Shown piece after piece: positions 7,381 through 13,895 of a stretch of DNA of 21,288 nt (positions within the stretch are counted from its first letter, which is position 1; each line of letters starts with the position of its first letter). Made by a program: the position numbers and the translations under genes. The notes under the pieces were generated by a model. It saw only the letters and a program-made list of their open reading frames with translations, was not told the DNA's origin and did not search any database. Source of the DNA: a virus; IMG/VR virus record IMGVR_UViG_3300042923_000436, positions 1-21,288 of that record. One strand, written 5' to 3'.

Positions 7381-7629
7381 ATGTTAGAAAAATTTGCAAG
7401 TAGAAAGTTTTTAATGGCTCTATTAAGTGTTGTTACAGGTATATTAGTAATGTTTGGTATCGAAGATTCAATTGTTCAACTAGTTAGTAGTGTAGGATTA
7501 ATAGTAATTCCAACTATAATTTACATAATTACAGAAGGTAAAATTGATGCCGAAGGAGTAAAGAAGATAATTGATACCGTAGAAGACGTTATTGATGTTA
7601 TTGATCCAGATGAAGAAGTAGAAAAATAA
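7381..7629 (+). CDS. Holin
   Basis: An 82-aa protein beginning MLEKFASRKFLMALLSVVTG. It has two membrane segments (~11-26 and ~32-51) joined by a short turn, then a charged tail starting EGKIDAEGVKK and ending in an acidic stretch. This is typical of small phage holins of Clostridium and Bacillus phages, which form membrane lesions that release the endolysin. GGAGG lies 9 nt before the ATG. It starts 3 nt after the preceding small membrane gene and is followed by a terminator and then the amidase. Confidence 0.78.
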   Translation: MLEKFASRKFLMALLSVVTGILVMFGIEDSIVQLVSSVGLIVIPTIIYIITEGKIDAEGVKKIIDTVEDVIDVIDPDEEVEK

Positions 7630-7645
7630 AATTTTAATAATTATC

Positions 7646-7671
7646 AGAGTGGGCTGATCTCCCACTCTTTT
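7646..7671 (+). terminator. Intrinsic terminator between holin and endolysin
   Basis: AGAGTGGG (7646-7653) and CCCACTCT (7661-7668) form a perfect 8-bp stem with a 7-nt loop, followed by TTTC. The short U-run suggests partial termination, which would lower endolysin expression relative to holin. Confidence 0.65.
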
Positions 7672-7696
7672 CAAATGTAACGAAAGGAGAATTACC

Positions 7697-8566
7697 TTGA
7701 ATATAGCAAAATTATTAACTAAATATAATCTAAAAAATGACAATCGTACAAAAGATGATATTCAGTATATTGTTATACATTATATCGGTGGACTTGCAGG
7801 CGCAAAAAACAACGCTGAATATTGGGCTAGTAAATACGTAGGCTCGTCAGCTCACTATATAATCGGTCACAAAGGAGAAATTTATCAATCAGTATTAGAT
7901 GAAGATATTGCATGGCATTGTGGTGCGGTTAAATATAAACACCCAAAATGTAGGAATGCAAACTCAATTGGAATTGAGATGTGTGTTAGAAAGACAAATA
8001 CAAAACATATATCCGCTAGTGATAAAGATTGGTATTTTGAAGATGCCACAGTTGACGCCACTGTTAAATTAACAAAAGAATTGATGAAGAAATACGATAT
8101 ACCTGTTGAGAATGTATTAATGCACTACCACGTTACGGGGAAACAATGCCCTGCACCATATGTACATAATCCTAAACTTTGGGATGCATTTAAAACTAGA
8201 CTAGTTGATAAAAAATACACGCAGACAACTACAACTACAACAAATACTACTGACGATATTCAATTCAAATATCATATTGTAAAAAGTGGTGAAGTGTTAA
8301 GTCGTATTGCAGCAAAATATCATTTAAAACTTAGTGAAATATTAGACTTAAATGATAATATTAAAAATCCAAATAATATATCAATAGGACAAAAAATCAT
8401 TATTGGAAAATATAAATTATATAAGGTAGTTAGTGGAGACTCTTTAATTAAAATAAGCAACAAATTACTTGGTGATGGTAGTAGATATAAAGAAATTATG
8501 GAATATAATAATTTAGAAAATTCAACTATTAATGTGGGGCAAATACTTAAAGTACCAGTGAAATAA
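7697..8566 (+). CDS. Endolysin: N-acetylmuramoyl-L-alanine amidase with two LysM domains
   Basis: A 289-aa protein. Residues ~22-170 are an Amidase_2/PGRP-type zinc amidase: H28 (YIVIHYIGG), SAHYIIGHKGEIYQSV, AWHCGA, SIGIEMC, and H143 plus C151 in MHYHVTGKQCPAPY are the expected zinc ligands. A Thr/Asn-rich linker (~175-188) leads to LysM 1 (~192-236, starting YHIVKSGEVLSRIAAKY) and LysM 2 (~238-287, starting YKVVSGDSLIKIS), which bind peptidoglycan. It cuts the glycan-stem peptide bond at lysis. The TTG start at 7697 is chosen because AAAGGAG (7683-7689) is 7 nt upstream and no better start precedes the domain. There is no signal peptide, so export depends on the holin. Confidence 0.93.
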   Translation: MNIAKLLTKYNLKNDNRTKDDIQYIVIHYIGGLAGAKNNAEYWASKYVGSSAHYIIGHKGEIYQSVLDEDIAWHCGAVKYKHPKCRNANSIGIEMCVRKTNTKHISASDKDWYFEDATVDATVKLTKELMKKYDIPVENVLMHYHVTGKQCPAPYVHNPKLWDAFKTRLVDKKYTQTTTTTTNTTDDIQFKYHIVKSGEVLSRIAAKYHLKLSEILDLNDNIKNPNNISIGQKIIIGKYKLYKVVSGDSLIKISNKLLGDGSRYKEIMEYNNLENSTINVGQILKVPVK

Positions 8567-8596
8567 TAATAGATGATTGGTTTGGAATTTATGTAT

Positions 8597-8633
8597 GGAG
8601 ATAGATTGTTTATTCGTCTATCTCCTATTTTTT
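8597..8633 (+). terminator. Intrinsic terminator after the endolysin
   Basis: A perfect 9-bp stem GGAGATAGA/TCTATCTCC (8597-8605 and 8617-8625) with an 11-nt loop is followed by TATTTTTT. The T-tract overlaps the end of the convergent integrase gene. It closes late transcription. Confidence 0.85.
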
Positions 8634-9822
8634 ACTTGTCTTTGTTTTGGTTGTTTAAATTTTTACTTATAGCATCAGCCACAGAATTAATAGCCGTTTC
8701 ATTGTTTTTAGCAAAAACTTCAACATATACCTTTCCTGTAATATCAGGTGATGCGTGTCCTAGCATTTTGCTGATATCGAATAGTGTTACCCCCGACTGA
8801 TTAGCAACGGACGCAACGGTGTGTCTAAGACCTCTTAATGATACAGATGGTAAATCATTTTTCTTTATAAACTTAGCAAACATTGAAGATAAATGTGCCG
8901 GATTTATTGGATTACCATTCCAATTAGACACAACATATTCATTAACATTTATTAGATTGTTCTTATCATATAATTGATTATATAATTTAATTTGTTGTTG
9001 ATTATTTTTTTCTAATATTTCGTGCAAAATATCTGGAATAGATAGCGTTCTTATTGATGTTTCTGTTTTCGGAGATTTTTTTACGATTTCATTATCAGCT
9101 CTAACTATTACTTCGTCAATGGTAATTAAATTATTTTTTAAATCAACATTATTCCATTTCAAACCTGAAATTTCTTCCCTACGCAAACCTAACATTCCTG
9201 CCAAATAGACTGCCGGTTCTAATAACGTTCCATCTACTAAAGTAAATAGCCTTTGTAATTGTTCAAGATCATAAAAATTAATTTTAGGTTTAATATATTT
9301 AGGTGGTATTACTTTTTCCATTGGATTTTTACTAATAGCATCTTGTTCCTTGGCAATACCTAATGCGGTTCTTAATAGTACATAGTGTTTTTTAACTGTG
9401 TTTGTAGATAATGGTTCTTTTCTACCTTCCACTGGTGTAGTTAATTTATATTGAAAATATTCTTGTATATCTTTTGCAGTAATTTTTTGAATGGGTTTGT
9501 TCCCAATTATAGGATTAATATGATTAATTATTGCTTTATAGCCACAATAAGTTGTCGATTCATTTATTGGCTTGACTATATTTTCTAGCCAATAATTTAA
9601 CCAATCTTCTAAAGTATCATTCCTTGGTTTCGCAACTTCTTCTCTTAGTTTATCTGCTTCAAAATTTTTTATCATGTTCTTTGCTTCTGTCTTGGTTTTG
9701 CAAGTAGTTGTTTTTTTAATCGGTTTTTTATTGTCGTCAGTACCATAGTATAATGTAACATAATATAAGTTTTTTATATCATCGTAAGATACATTCTTTA
9801 TATCAGTCTTTTTACGTGCCAT
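8632..9822 (-). CDS. int: Phage integrase, tyrosine recombinase
   Basis: A 396-aa tyrosine recombinase. It has an AP2-like arm-binding N-terminus (~1-60, GxxYYVTLYYGTDDNKKPI pattern), a SAM-like core-binding domain (~70-165) and a catalytic domain (~185-385). Visible catalytic residues are R214 (GLRREE), K252 (PKTETSIRTL), R333 (LRGLRHT), H356 (MLGHAS) and Y366 (GKVYVEV). The position that is usually His in the HxxR box is Arg330. AAAGGAG precedes the ATG by about 11 nt. It lies next to an attP built on a tRNA-Gln 3' half and would insert the phage at that tRNA gene. An upstream tRNA-linked terminator implies that it has its own promoter. Confidence 0.94.
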   Translation of the reverse strand: MARKKTDIKNVSYDDIKNLYYVTLYYGTDDNKKPIKKTTTCKTKTEAKNMIKNFEADKLREEVAKPRNDTLEDWLNYWLENIVKPINESTTYCGYKAIINHINPIIGNKPIQKITAKDIQEYFQYKLTTPVEGRKEPLSTNTVKKHYVLLRTALGIAKEQDAISKNPMEKVIPPKYIKPKINFYDLEQLQRLFTLVDGTLLEPAVYLAGMLGLRREEISGLKWNNVDLKNNLITIDEVIVRADNEIVKKSPKTETSIRTLSIPDILHEILEKNNQQQIKLYNQLYDKNNLINVNEYVVSNWNGNPINPAHLSSMFAKFIKKNDLPSVSLRGLRHTVASVANQSGVTLFDISKMLGHASPDITGKVYVEVFAKNNETAINSVADAISKNLNNQNKDK

Positions 9823-9848
9823 AATATATTAGTCTCCTTTGTTATATT

Positions 9849-9869
9849 TTTTCTACCTGTTTTCTACCT
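9849..9869 (+). repeat. Integrase arm-type site pair 1 (int side, outer)
   Basis: Two direct copies of TTTTCTACCT at 9849-9858 and 9860-9869, start-to-start 11 bp. The same decamer recurs in pairs at 9901 and 10192 around the att core, the arrangement expected of arm-type integrase binding sites. Confidence 0.7.
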
Positions 9870-9878
9870 AGTGACATT

Positions 9879-9887
9879 ATTATATCA
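9879..9887 (-). promoter_or_regulatory. Extended -10 promoter candidate for int
   Basis: On the minus strand this reads TGATATAAT, a perfect TGnTATAAT extended -10; no good -35 is visible. Arm-type repeats flank it on both sides, so integrase binding could repress its own promoter. Confidence 0.45.
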
Positions 9888-9900
9888 TAAAATTTTAAAG

Positions 9901-9922
9901 TTTTCTACCTATTTTTCTACCC
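9901..9922 (+). repeat. Integrase arm-type site pair 2 (int side, inner)
   Basis: TTTTCTACCT at 9901-9910 and TTTTCTACCC at 9913-9922, start-to-start 12 bp, in the same orientation as the other pairs. Confidence 0.7.
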
Positions 9923-9980
9923 AATTCAATATTTTGTACTAGTAATATTTACAAATACAATATATAGTATTTGTAAGCAA

Positions 9981-10005
9981 TAAAAAACACCACATTTAGT
10001 GGTGT
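9981..10005 (-). terminator. Minus-strand terminator carried beside the tRNA fragment
   Basis: On the minus strand, ACACCAC-TAAAT-GTGGTGT (10005-9987) is followed by TTTTTTATTG. It lies directly after the tRNA 3' half and would end transcription of the reconstituted host tRNA after integration, insulating int from it. Confidence 0.85.
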
Positions 10006-10010
10006 AATAG

Positions 10011-10057
10011 CTGGGCTACAAGGATTCGAACCTTGAGATGCTGGAGTCAGAGTCCAA
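10011..10057 (-). other. attP: attP core: 3' half of a tRNA-Gln(CUG) gene
   Basis: On the minus strand these bases form a tRNA 3' half: anticodon stem TTGGA/TCCAG around loop CTCTGAC (10046-10052, anticodon CUG), a 5-nt variable loop, a T-arm with TTCGAAT loop (10019-10035), the acceptor strand TAGCCCA (10012-10018) and discriminator G (10011). No D-arm or 5' acceptor strand lies upstream, so it is not a functional tRNA gene. This is the usual identity block through which a phage integrates into a tRNA gene and restores its 3' end. The genome-encoded CCA is absent. The exact crossover is not visible. Confidence 0.85.
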
Positions 10058-10277
10058 AATTATGTATATAATGCATTATTGATAAATAGTAATTAATCTT
10101 ATCTGATACTTGAATTTAAAGGGTATGCGTATATTTATTTATAATCTAATCTTATGTGTTTTAATCTATAATTATTGAGTTTTAAAACTGTTTTTCTACC
10201 TAATTTTCTACCTAAACATGTCCACGTACCCAAGTTATAATCTAATCACGTTTAGTTTCTATTATTATTCCACAAAT
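10058..10277. other. Distal attP arm, non-coding
   Basis: No gene is visible. The stretch holds arm-site pair 3 and two direct copies of TTATAATCTAATC (10139-10151 and 10235-10247), with a related AATCTTAT motif at 10095 and 10148. These are candidates for excisionase or host-factor binding, which is inferred only from repetition beside attP. Confidence 0.45.
10192..10213 (+). repeat. Integrase arm-type site pair 3 (distal arm)
   Basis: TTTTCTACCT at 10192-10201 and 10204-10213, start-to-start 12 bp. It lies on the opposite side of the tRNA core from pairs 1 and 2, showing that both attP arms are present. Confidence 0.7.
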
Positions 10278-10303
10278 AAAAAAGACAAGGATTAACCTTG
10301 TCT
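10278..10303 (-). terminator. Terminator of the early operon
   Basis: On the minus strand, AGACAAGG-TTAAT-CCTTGTCT (10303-10283) is followed by TTTTTTATT. It ends transcription after the excisionase-like gene and keeps it out of attP and int. Confidence 0.85.
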
Positions 10304-10322
10304 AGATTATGTATTATTTAAT

Positions 10323-10502
10323 TTAAGAATATAACCAATCATTAAATGTTTTTTTAGGTATTAATATTCTTCTTCCTAATTTTTTAGCAGGGAATTGACC
10401 ACTCATTGCTAATTCATATGATTTATTTTTATTAATTCCAAGCATTTTTTGAATATCTTCTACAGTATAAACTTCGAGTTTATCATTAATAGTTGTATCC
10501 AT
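10323..10502 (-). CDS. Excisionase-like HTH protein
   Basis: A 59-aa protein with a helix-turn-helix of the excisionase family (HTH_17): EVYTVEDIQKMLGINKNKSY, then FPAKKLGRRILIPKKTFNDW, the typical wing with GRRxLIPK. AGGGAGG lies 8 nt before the ATG at 10502. It is the last gene of the early operon, between the operon and attP on the distal arm, which suits a recombination directionality factor. A related small HTH regulator is the alternative. Confidence 0.78.
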   Translation of the reverse strand: MDTTINDKLEVYTVEDIQKMLGINKNKSYELAMSGQFPAKKLGRRILIPKKTFNDWLYS

Positions 10503-10554
10503 TTTTAATACCTCCCTTTAAATCTTTTTTAATCTTATGTTATCTAATAGTTAT

Positions 10555-10983
10555 TTATTCCACCAAATAAAATGATTTTATGTATTTCAATGCATCTTTC
10601 ATTGTATAGAACATTCTATCTACATATTCTAATAACCATGGATGAATTTCCAACTCATTACCTTCACAAATTGCTACCACAGGGATGTGTTTATCATAAG
10701 CCGCAAAGAGTTCAATGGCACTACCTATGCTCTTTGGATTGTTAAAGTTAACTAATACTAAATCTGATTTACGAACTAAATTAAGATCAAAATTCATCAC
10801 CTCCTTTTCTGTACGATGCGTGATTGTTTCAAAGTTGTAATAGTCACATGGGTTTAAAACTACAACTCTATAAGGACACTCAACACGCTCTAAATATTCT
10901 TTTACAGTTGAACGCCATGCATTTTGAGAATTCCAATCTAGCCCACTCATACCACCACAGGTATATATTCTAAACGTTTCCAT
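10555..10983 (-). CDS. Nucleoside 2-deoxyribosyltransferase-like protein
   Basis: A 142-aa protein of the nucleoside deoxyribosyltransferase superfamily. It begins with the glycine-rich strand RIYTCGGMSG, followed by NAWR, a VVLNPCDYYNFETITH segment, FDLNLVRKSDLVLVNF (D66 and D74), and SIGSAIELFAAY with E91 at the position of the catalytic nucleophile. Members transfer deoxyribose between bases or hydrolyse deoxynucleoside monophosphates to free base. Its ATG overlaps the kinase stop by one base (TAATG), so the two are translationally coupled. With the kinase and ThyX-like genes upstream it forms a nucleotide cassette. The exact substrate is unknown. Confidence 0.78.
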   Translation of the reverse strand: METFRIYTCGGMSGLDWNSQNAWRSTVKEYLERVECPYRVVVLNPCDYYNFETITHRTEKEVMNFDLNLVRKSDLVLVNFNNPKSIGSAIELFAAYDKHIPVVAICEGNELEIHPWLLEYVDRMFYTMKDALKYIKSFYLVE

Positions 10984-11549
10984 TATTCACTCTCCTTTAA
11001 AGATTTATATATTGCATCAATTTCTTTTGCAGCATCAAAAGCATTTTTATTTTCATTTTGAATTGTATAATCTACTAAATCATCAATATCAGCAAAATCT
11101 AATTTGTCAGCCATAAATCTTCTTTCGGCTTCCATTTTTTTATTTTCGGAAATATTATCTCCGCGTAGTTCTTGACGTCTTTTAATTTCTTCGTCAGATA
11201 GATTTATTAAAAAACTAGTAAACTTGATATTATTTTCTATTAGTTTCCATAATCCGCTAGGTGTTAATATGCACACTGTATTTTTATCTGAATTTTTATA
11301 ACTATCAAATGAACTGCCATAAAACCAAACACCATGAATAGTCTTATAAGGTCTTGCTTCTAAAAAGAATCCATCTATATATTTAGTTAGAAAATCTTCT
11401 AAACTAATAAAATTATATGTAATGCCATCTATTTCTTTATCTCTCATAGGTCTACTTGTAAAAGTAATAAGTCTATTATAACCTAGTTTTATAAGCTCAT
11501 TAGCTATAGTATCTTTGCCTGAACATGATCGTCCTAAGATAACTAACAT
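10983..11549 (-). CDS. Guanylate-kinase-like nucleotide kinase
   Basis: A 188-aa P-loop kinase, near the usual guanylate kinase length. The Walker A motif is G6RSCSGKDT14. The GMP-binding hallmark TSRPMRDKEIDGITYNF follows at 31-47, with the conserved S32, R33, E39, D41, G42 and Y45. A lid-like segment lies near 122-145 (RRQELRGD). Family members phosphorylate GMP/dGMP with ATP. The GKD instead of GKS/T is typical of some phage dNMP kinases, so the substrate may be another deoxynucleotide. GGAGG precedes the ATG inside the gap after the ThyX-like gene (4 nt), and its stop overlaps the next start. Confidence 0.8.
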   Translation of the reverse strand: MLVILGRSCSGKDTIANELIKLGYNRLITFTSRPMRDKEIDGITYNFISLEDFLTKYIDGFFLEARPYKTIHGVWFYGSSFDSYKNSDKNTVCILTPSGLWKLIENNIKFTSFLINLSDEEIKRRQELRGDNISENKKMEAERRFMADKLDFADIDDLVDYTIQNENKNAFDAAKEIDAIYKSLKESE

Positions 11550-11553
11550 ATCA

Positions 11554-12261
11554 TTACACCTCCATACAGGTGATAAACTCTCCGATAGTATCTAGTTCAC
11601 CTAATATAACAGCTAAGTCTCTTAACTCTTTTTGCTTATGATTCTTTCTTGCAAAATAACAACTTCTACAAGTTTGTGCACTTCCCGTCCATATTGCTGA
11701 AAAGTTAAAGCTATCAGGTAAGTCTTGAATTATCTCTCTAAATATAATAGTTTTTCTATCAGCAGAAGTATTTATATTGTTATATTCATCAATTAATACA
11801 TTAAGGTGTTGTAATTGACTGTCTCTAAAAGGTGTTAATATTACTTTTCCGTCTTCATCGTCCCAAGAAAAATCATTCTCATCAAGGTTCTTGCTAGTAA
11901 TCTTATGCATACGTGAAGAAGAATTTTTTACTGTAGCCACTTTATATGTATCGAAATCCCACCAAAATGTCATAGGTGCTGTGATTAAACATGATACTTG
12001 AACTTGACGTAGCCATTTTCCATGGTCTGTTCCTGCTAATATTAATTGTTTCCCAAGTTTCTTATCATTATCACCTACTATAGTCTCAATAACTTTATAC
12101 CTACTCGTGACATCATTTAGGTGAATAAATTCAGTTTTAAGGTTTATTGAATCCCAAACAAAACATTTCGTGTCTGATTTGTTATGGCTTAATTTAGGTA
12201 GTCTCATACCGTACAACGCATTTGCCAATCCACTTATTTCAATTCTTTGCACTTTAATCAT
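11554..12261 (-). CDS. ThyX-fold protein with a degenerate signature
   Basis: A 235-aa protein that aligns by eye with flavin-dependent thymidylate synthase. LITAPMTFWW (92-101) matches the strand before the signature. TYKVATVKNSSSRM (105-118) takes the place of RHRxxSxxxxSxRY, keeping only S115 and R117 plus conservative K107 and T110. The C-terminal AIWTGSAQTCRSCYFARKNH and QKELRDLAV match the ThyX WT...LR...Q.EI region. ThyX methylates dUMP with folate and FAD; the altered signature makes canonical activity doubtful. AGGAG lies 8 nt upstream. The gene is first of a tight three-gene set with the kinase and deoxyribosyltransferase, so a nucleotide-directed role is likely. Confidence 0.6.
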   Translation of the reverse strand: MIKVQRIEISGLANALYGMRLPKLSHNKSDTKCFVWDSINLKTEFIHLNDVTSRYKVIETIVGDNDKKLGKQLILAGTDHGKWLRQVQVSCLITAPMTFWWDFDTYKVATVKNSSSRMHKITSKNLDENDFSWDDEDGKVILTPFRDSQLQHLNVLIDEYNNINTSADRKTIIFREIIQDLPDSFNFSAIWTGSAQTCRSCYFARKNHKQKELRDLAVILGELDTIGEFITCMEV

Positions 12262-12272
12262 TTATGTATCTC

Positions 12273-12485
12273 CTATCTATTTAAATTCATTTCAAATCCT
12301 GTTATTTTGCCATTATTAATATCAGTTGTTATATCTTTTTGATATAGTTGTTCACATTCTTCTAATGTAAAACTATCAAAATAGTGTTGCCTGTCTTCTG
12401 TTCTGTTATAATATCCACTAACCATAATTGCACTTAATACCACAATTAATATAAGTAAAATCATTATTATTAACTCGATTGTCAT
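12273..12485 (-). CDS. Small single-pass membrane protein, unknown
   Basis: A 70-aa protein with one N-terminal membrane helix (~4-24, LIIMILLILIVVLSAIMVSG) and a polar, acidic cytoplasmic or external tail. AAAGGTGG precedes the ATG. No family recognised. It sits between the zinc-ribbon gene and the ThyX-like gene in the same operon. Confidence 0.6.
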   Translation of the reverse strand: MTIELIIMILLILIVVLSAIMVSGYYNRTEDRQHYFDSFTLEECEQLYQKDITTDINNGKITGFEMNLNR

Positions 12486-12499
12486 ATTAAACCACCTTT

Positions 12500-12694
12500 C
12501 TAATTTACTGTTTCTTCATAATCACAATGTAGACAATATCTTATTTTCTGTCTAAAATATCCACCCCATGCTTCACCAGTTTCATATGTGTAATCCATCA
12601 TACCTCCACATTCTGGACAGCGTTCTATTTCATTTCTACAATCATCTGATAAATTGAATTCGATTCTATCTTCATAATTTCTAATATGTATCAC
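12500..12694 (-). CDS. Zinc-ribbon mini-protein, unknown
   Basis: A 64-aa protein with two Cys pairs, CPEC (26-29) and CLHC (54-57), the pattern of a zinc ribbon. The GTG start at 12694 overlaps the TGA of the homing endonuclease gene (GTGA). The ribosome-site-like AGAGGTGAT overlaps this GTG, so the true start may be a few codons later. Function unknown; many similar Cys-pair mini-proteins occur in this operon. Confidence 0.6.
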   Translation of the reverse strand: MIHIRNYEDRIEFNLSDDCRNEIERCPECGGMMDYTYETGEAWGGYFRQKIRYCLHCDYEETVN

Positions 12695-13890
12695 CTCTCA
12701 TCTTCTTTTGAAACGCTATTGTTTGAAATTCTCATACTATTGTCATAACTATATTCTCCAAAGTACTTCTCTTCAGCTTCTTTACGTGCTTTTATAGCAT
12801 CATTCTTATCGTCGTATAACCCTAAATCAATGCTTTTACCATTGAACCCAATTTTTGCATTCCATTTATTACATTCGTTATTCCAATAAATTCCTTTAAC
12901 ATTATAACGATTCATTTGATTTTGTTGATTAGAAACTAATCTTAAATTTTCTTTTCTATTATCAAAAGTGTTATGATTGATATGGTCAACTTGAATGCCA
13001 TCTGGTGCCTCAATTACAATTCTGTGCATCCTATAACACTGATTAGTATGACTATCTTTAGGGGTAATTACATAGCCATCTTTAATATACCAATAATAAT
13101 CTTTAATTTTATTGTAGTCTTCTAAGTCAAAATAGAATACATCGCCTTTATATGTATATCCAACTCCATATTTTCCAGTTAATTCATAAAACAATTGTTT
13201 TTTATTTGAATCATTGTGTGATCTTGGTAGATTTTGAATTTCTTTGCGTAAACATCCACAACTCTTTGCTTTTCCAGACGTTAATTCATAGGTATTTTTA
13301 ACAACAGTATTATCATTACCACAACTACACTTACACAACCAATAGTGTTCTCGTTTCTTCTTTAGGTGATATGGACGCTCAACTTCTTTAACTACGTAAA
13401 GTCTCTCGAATGTCTTACCAGTTAAATCCAATTTTCTTGTGTTTGTATATCCTTTTTTACGAATTACATCTTTATTAGCACAACCACAAGATTTTAAGTT
13501 ACCACTCGTTAATTGTGACGTATTAGCTATGACTTCTTTTAAATTCCCACACTCACAGTGACACATCCAGTACACCATATTTTTGGCTTTACGAGTTTCT
13601 GGTGGCGGAACTCTTTTTATTACTGTAAGTTTATGAAATTTTTTACCAACTAGGTCATATGAGTTTTTTGAATTATGCGAGAAATCTTCAGCATAACAGC
13701 CACACGATTTAGATTTGTTATATCTTAATGAGTCACCATGAACTAAAGATTTTTTGCCACAATCACAAATGCATTCCCATTGTATGATATGATGTCCATT
13801 AGGGCTAACATAATCTTCTGCTCTTTTTAAAACTGTCCATCTATTAAATTTTTTACCTGTTAAATCTATAAATTTTCCTATCCTAATCAC
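12691..13890 (-). CDS. HNH-AP2 homing endonuclease with three Cys-rich repeats
   Basis: A 399-aa protein. Residues ~8-66, ~79-138 and ~155-214 are three tandem repeats of a module starting DLTGKKFxRxTV, with CxCxCG in the middle and SCGC at the end, five Cys each, probably zinc-binding DNA-recognition units. Residues ~288-322 carry an HNH core (MHRIVIEAPDGIQVDHINHN, NRKENLRLVS). Residues ~332-381 are an AP2-like DNA-binding domain (GIYWNNECNKWNAKI). This is a mobile, self-propagating nuclease type common in phages. The GTG start lies within AAAGGATGTGAT, so the exact start is uncertain. The gene ends in TGA, rare in this window. It separates the SleB-like gene from the small zinc-ribbon gene. 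Confidence 0.88.
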   Translation of the reverse strand: MIRIGKFIDLTGKKFNRWTVLKRAEDYVSPNGHHIIQWECICDCGKKSLVHGDSLRYNKSKSCGCYAEDFSHNSKNSYDLVGKKFHKLTVIKRVPPPETRKAKNMVYWMCHCECGNLKEVIANTSQLTSGNLKSCGCANKDVIRKKGYTNTRKLDLTGKTFERLYVVKEVERPYHLKKKREHYWLCKCSCGNDNTVVKNTYELTSGKAKSCGCLRKEIQNLPRSHNDSNKKQLFYELTGKYGVGYTYKGDVFYFDLEDYNKIKDYYWYIKDGYVITPKDSHTNQCYRMHRIVIEAPDGIQVDHINHNTFDNRKENLRLVSNQQNQMNRYNVKGIYWNNECNKWNAKIGFNGKSIDLGLYDDKNDAIKARKEAEEKYFGEYSYDNSMRISNNSVSKEDER

Positions 13891-13895
13891 ATCCT

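Noticed and set aside
10011-10057. A functional tRNA gene
   Set aside because: Only the 3' half (anticodon arm to discriminator) is present; no D-arm or 5' acceptor strand lies upstream on the minus strand.
9849-10213. CRISPR-like array from the repeated TTTTCTACCT
   Set aside because: The repeat is only 10 nt, paired at 11-12 bp and irregularly spaced around a tRNA core, which fits integrase arm sites and not a CRISPR.
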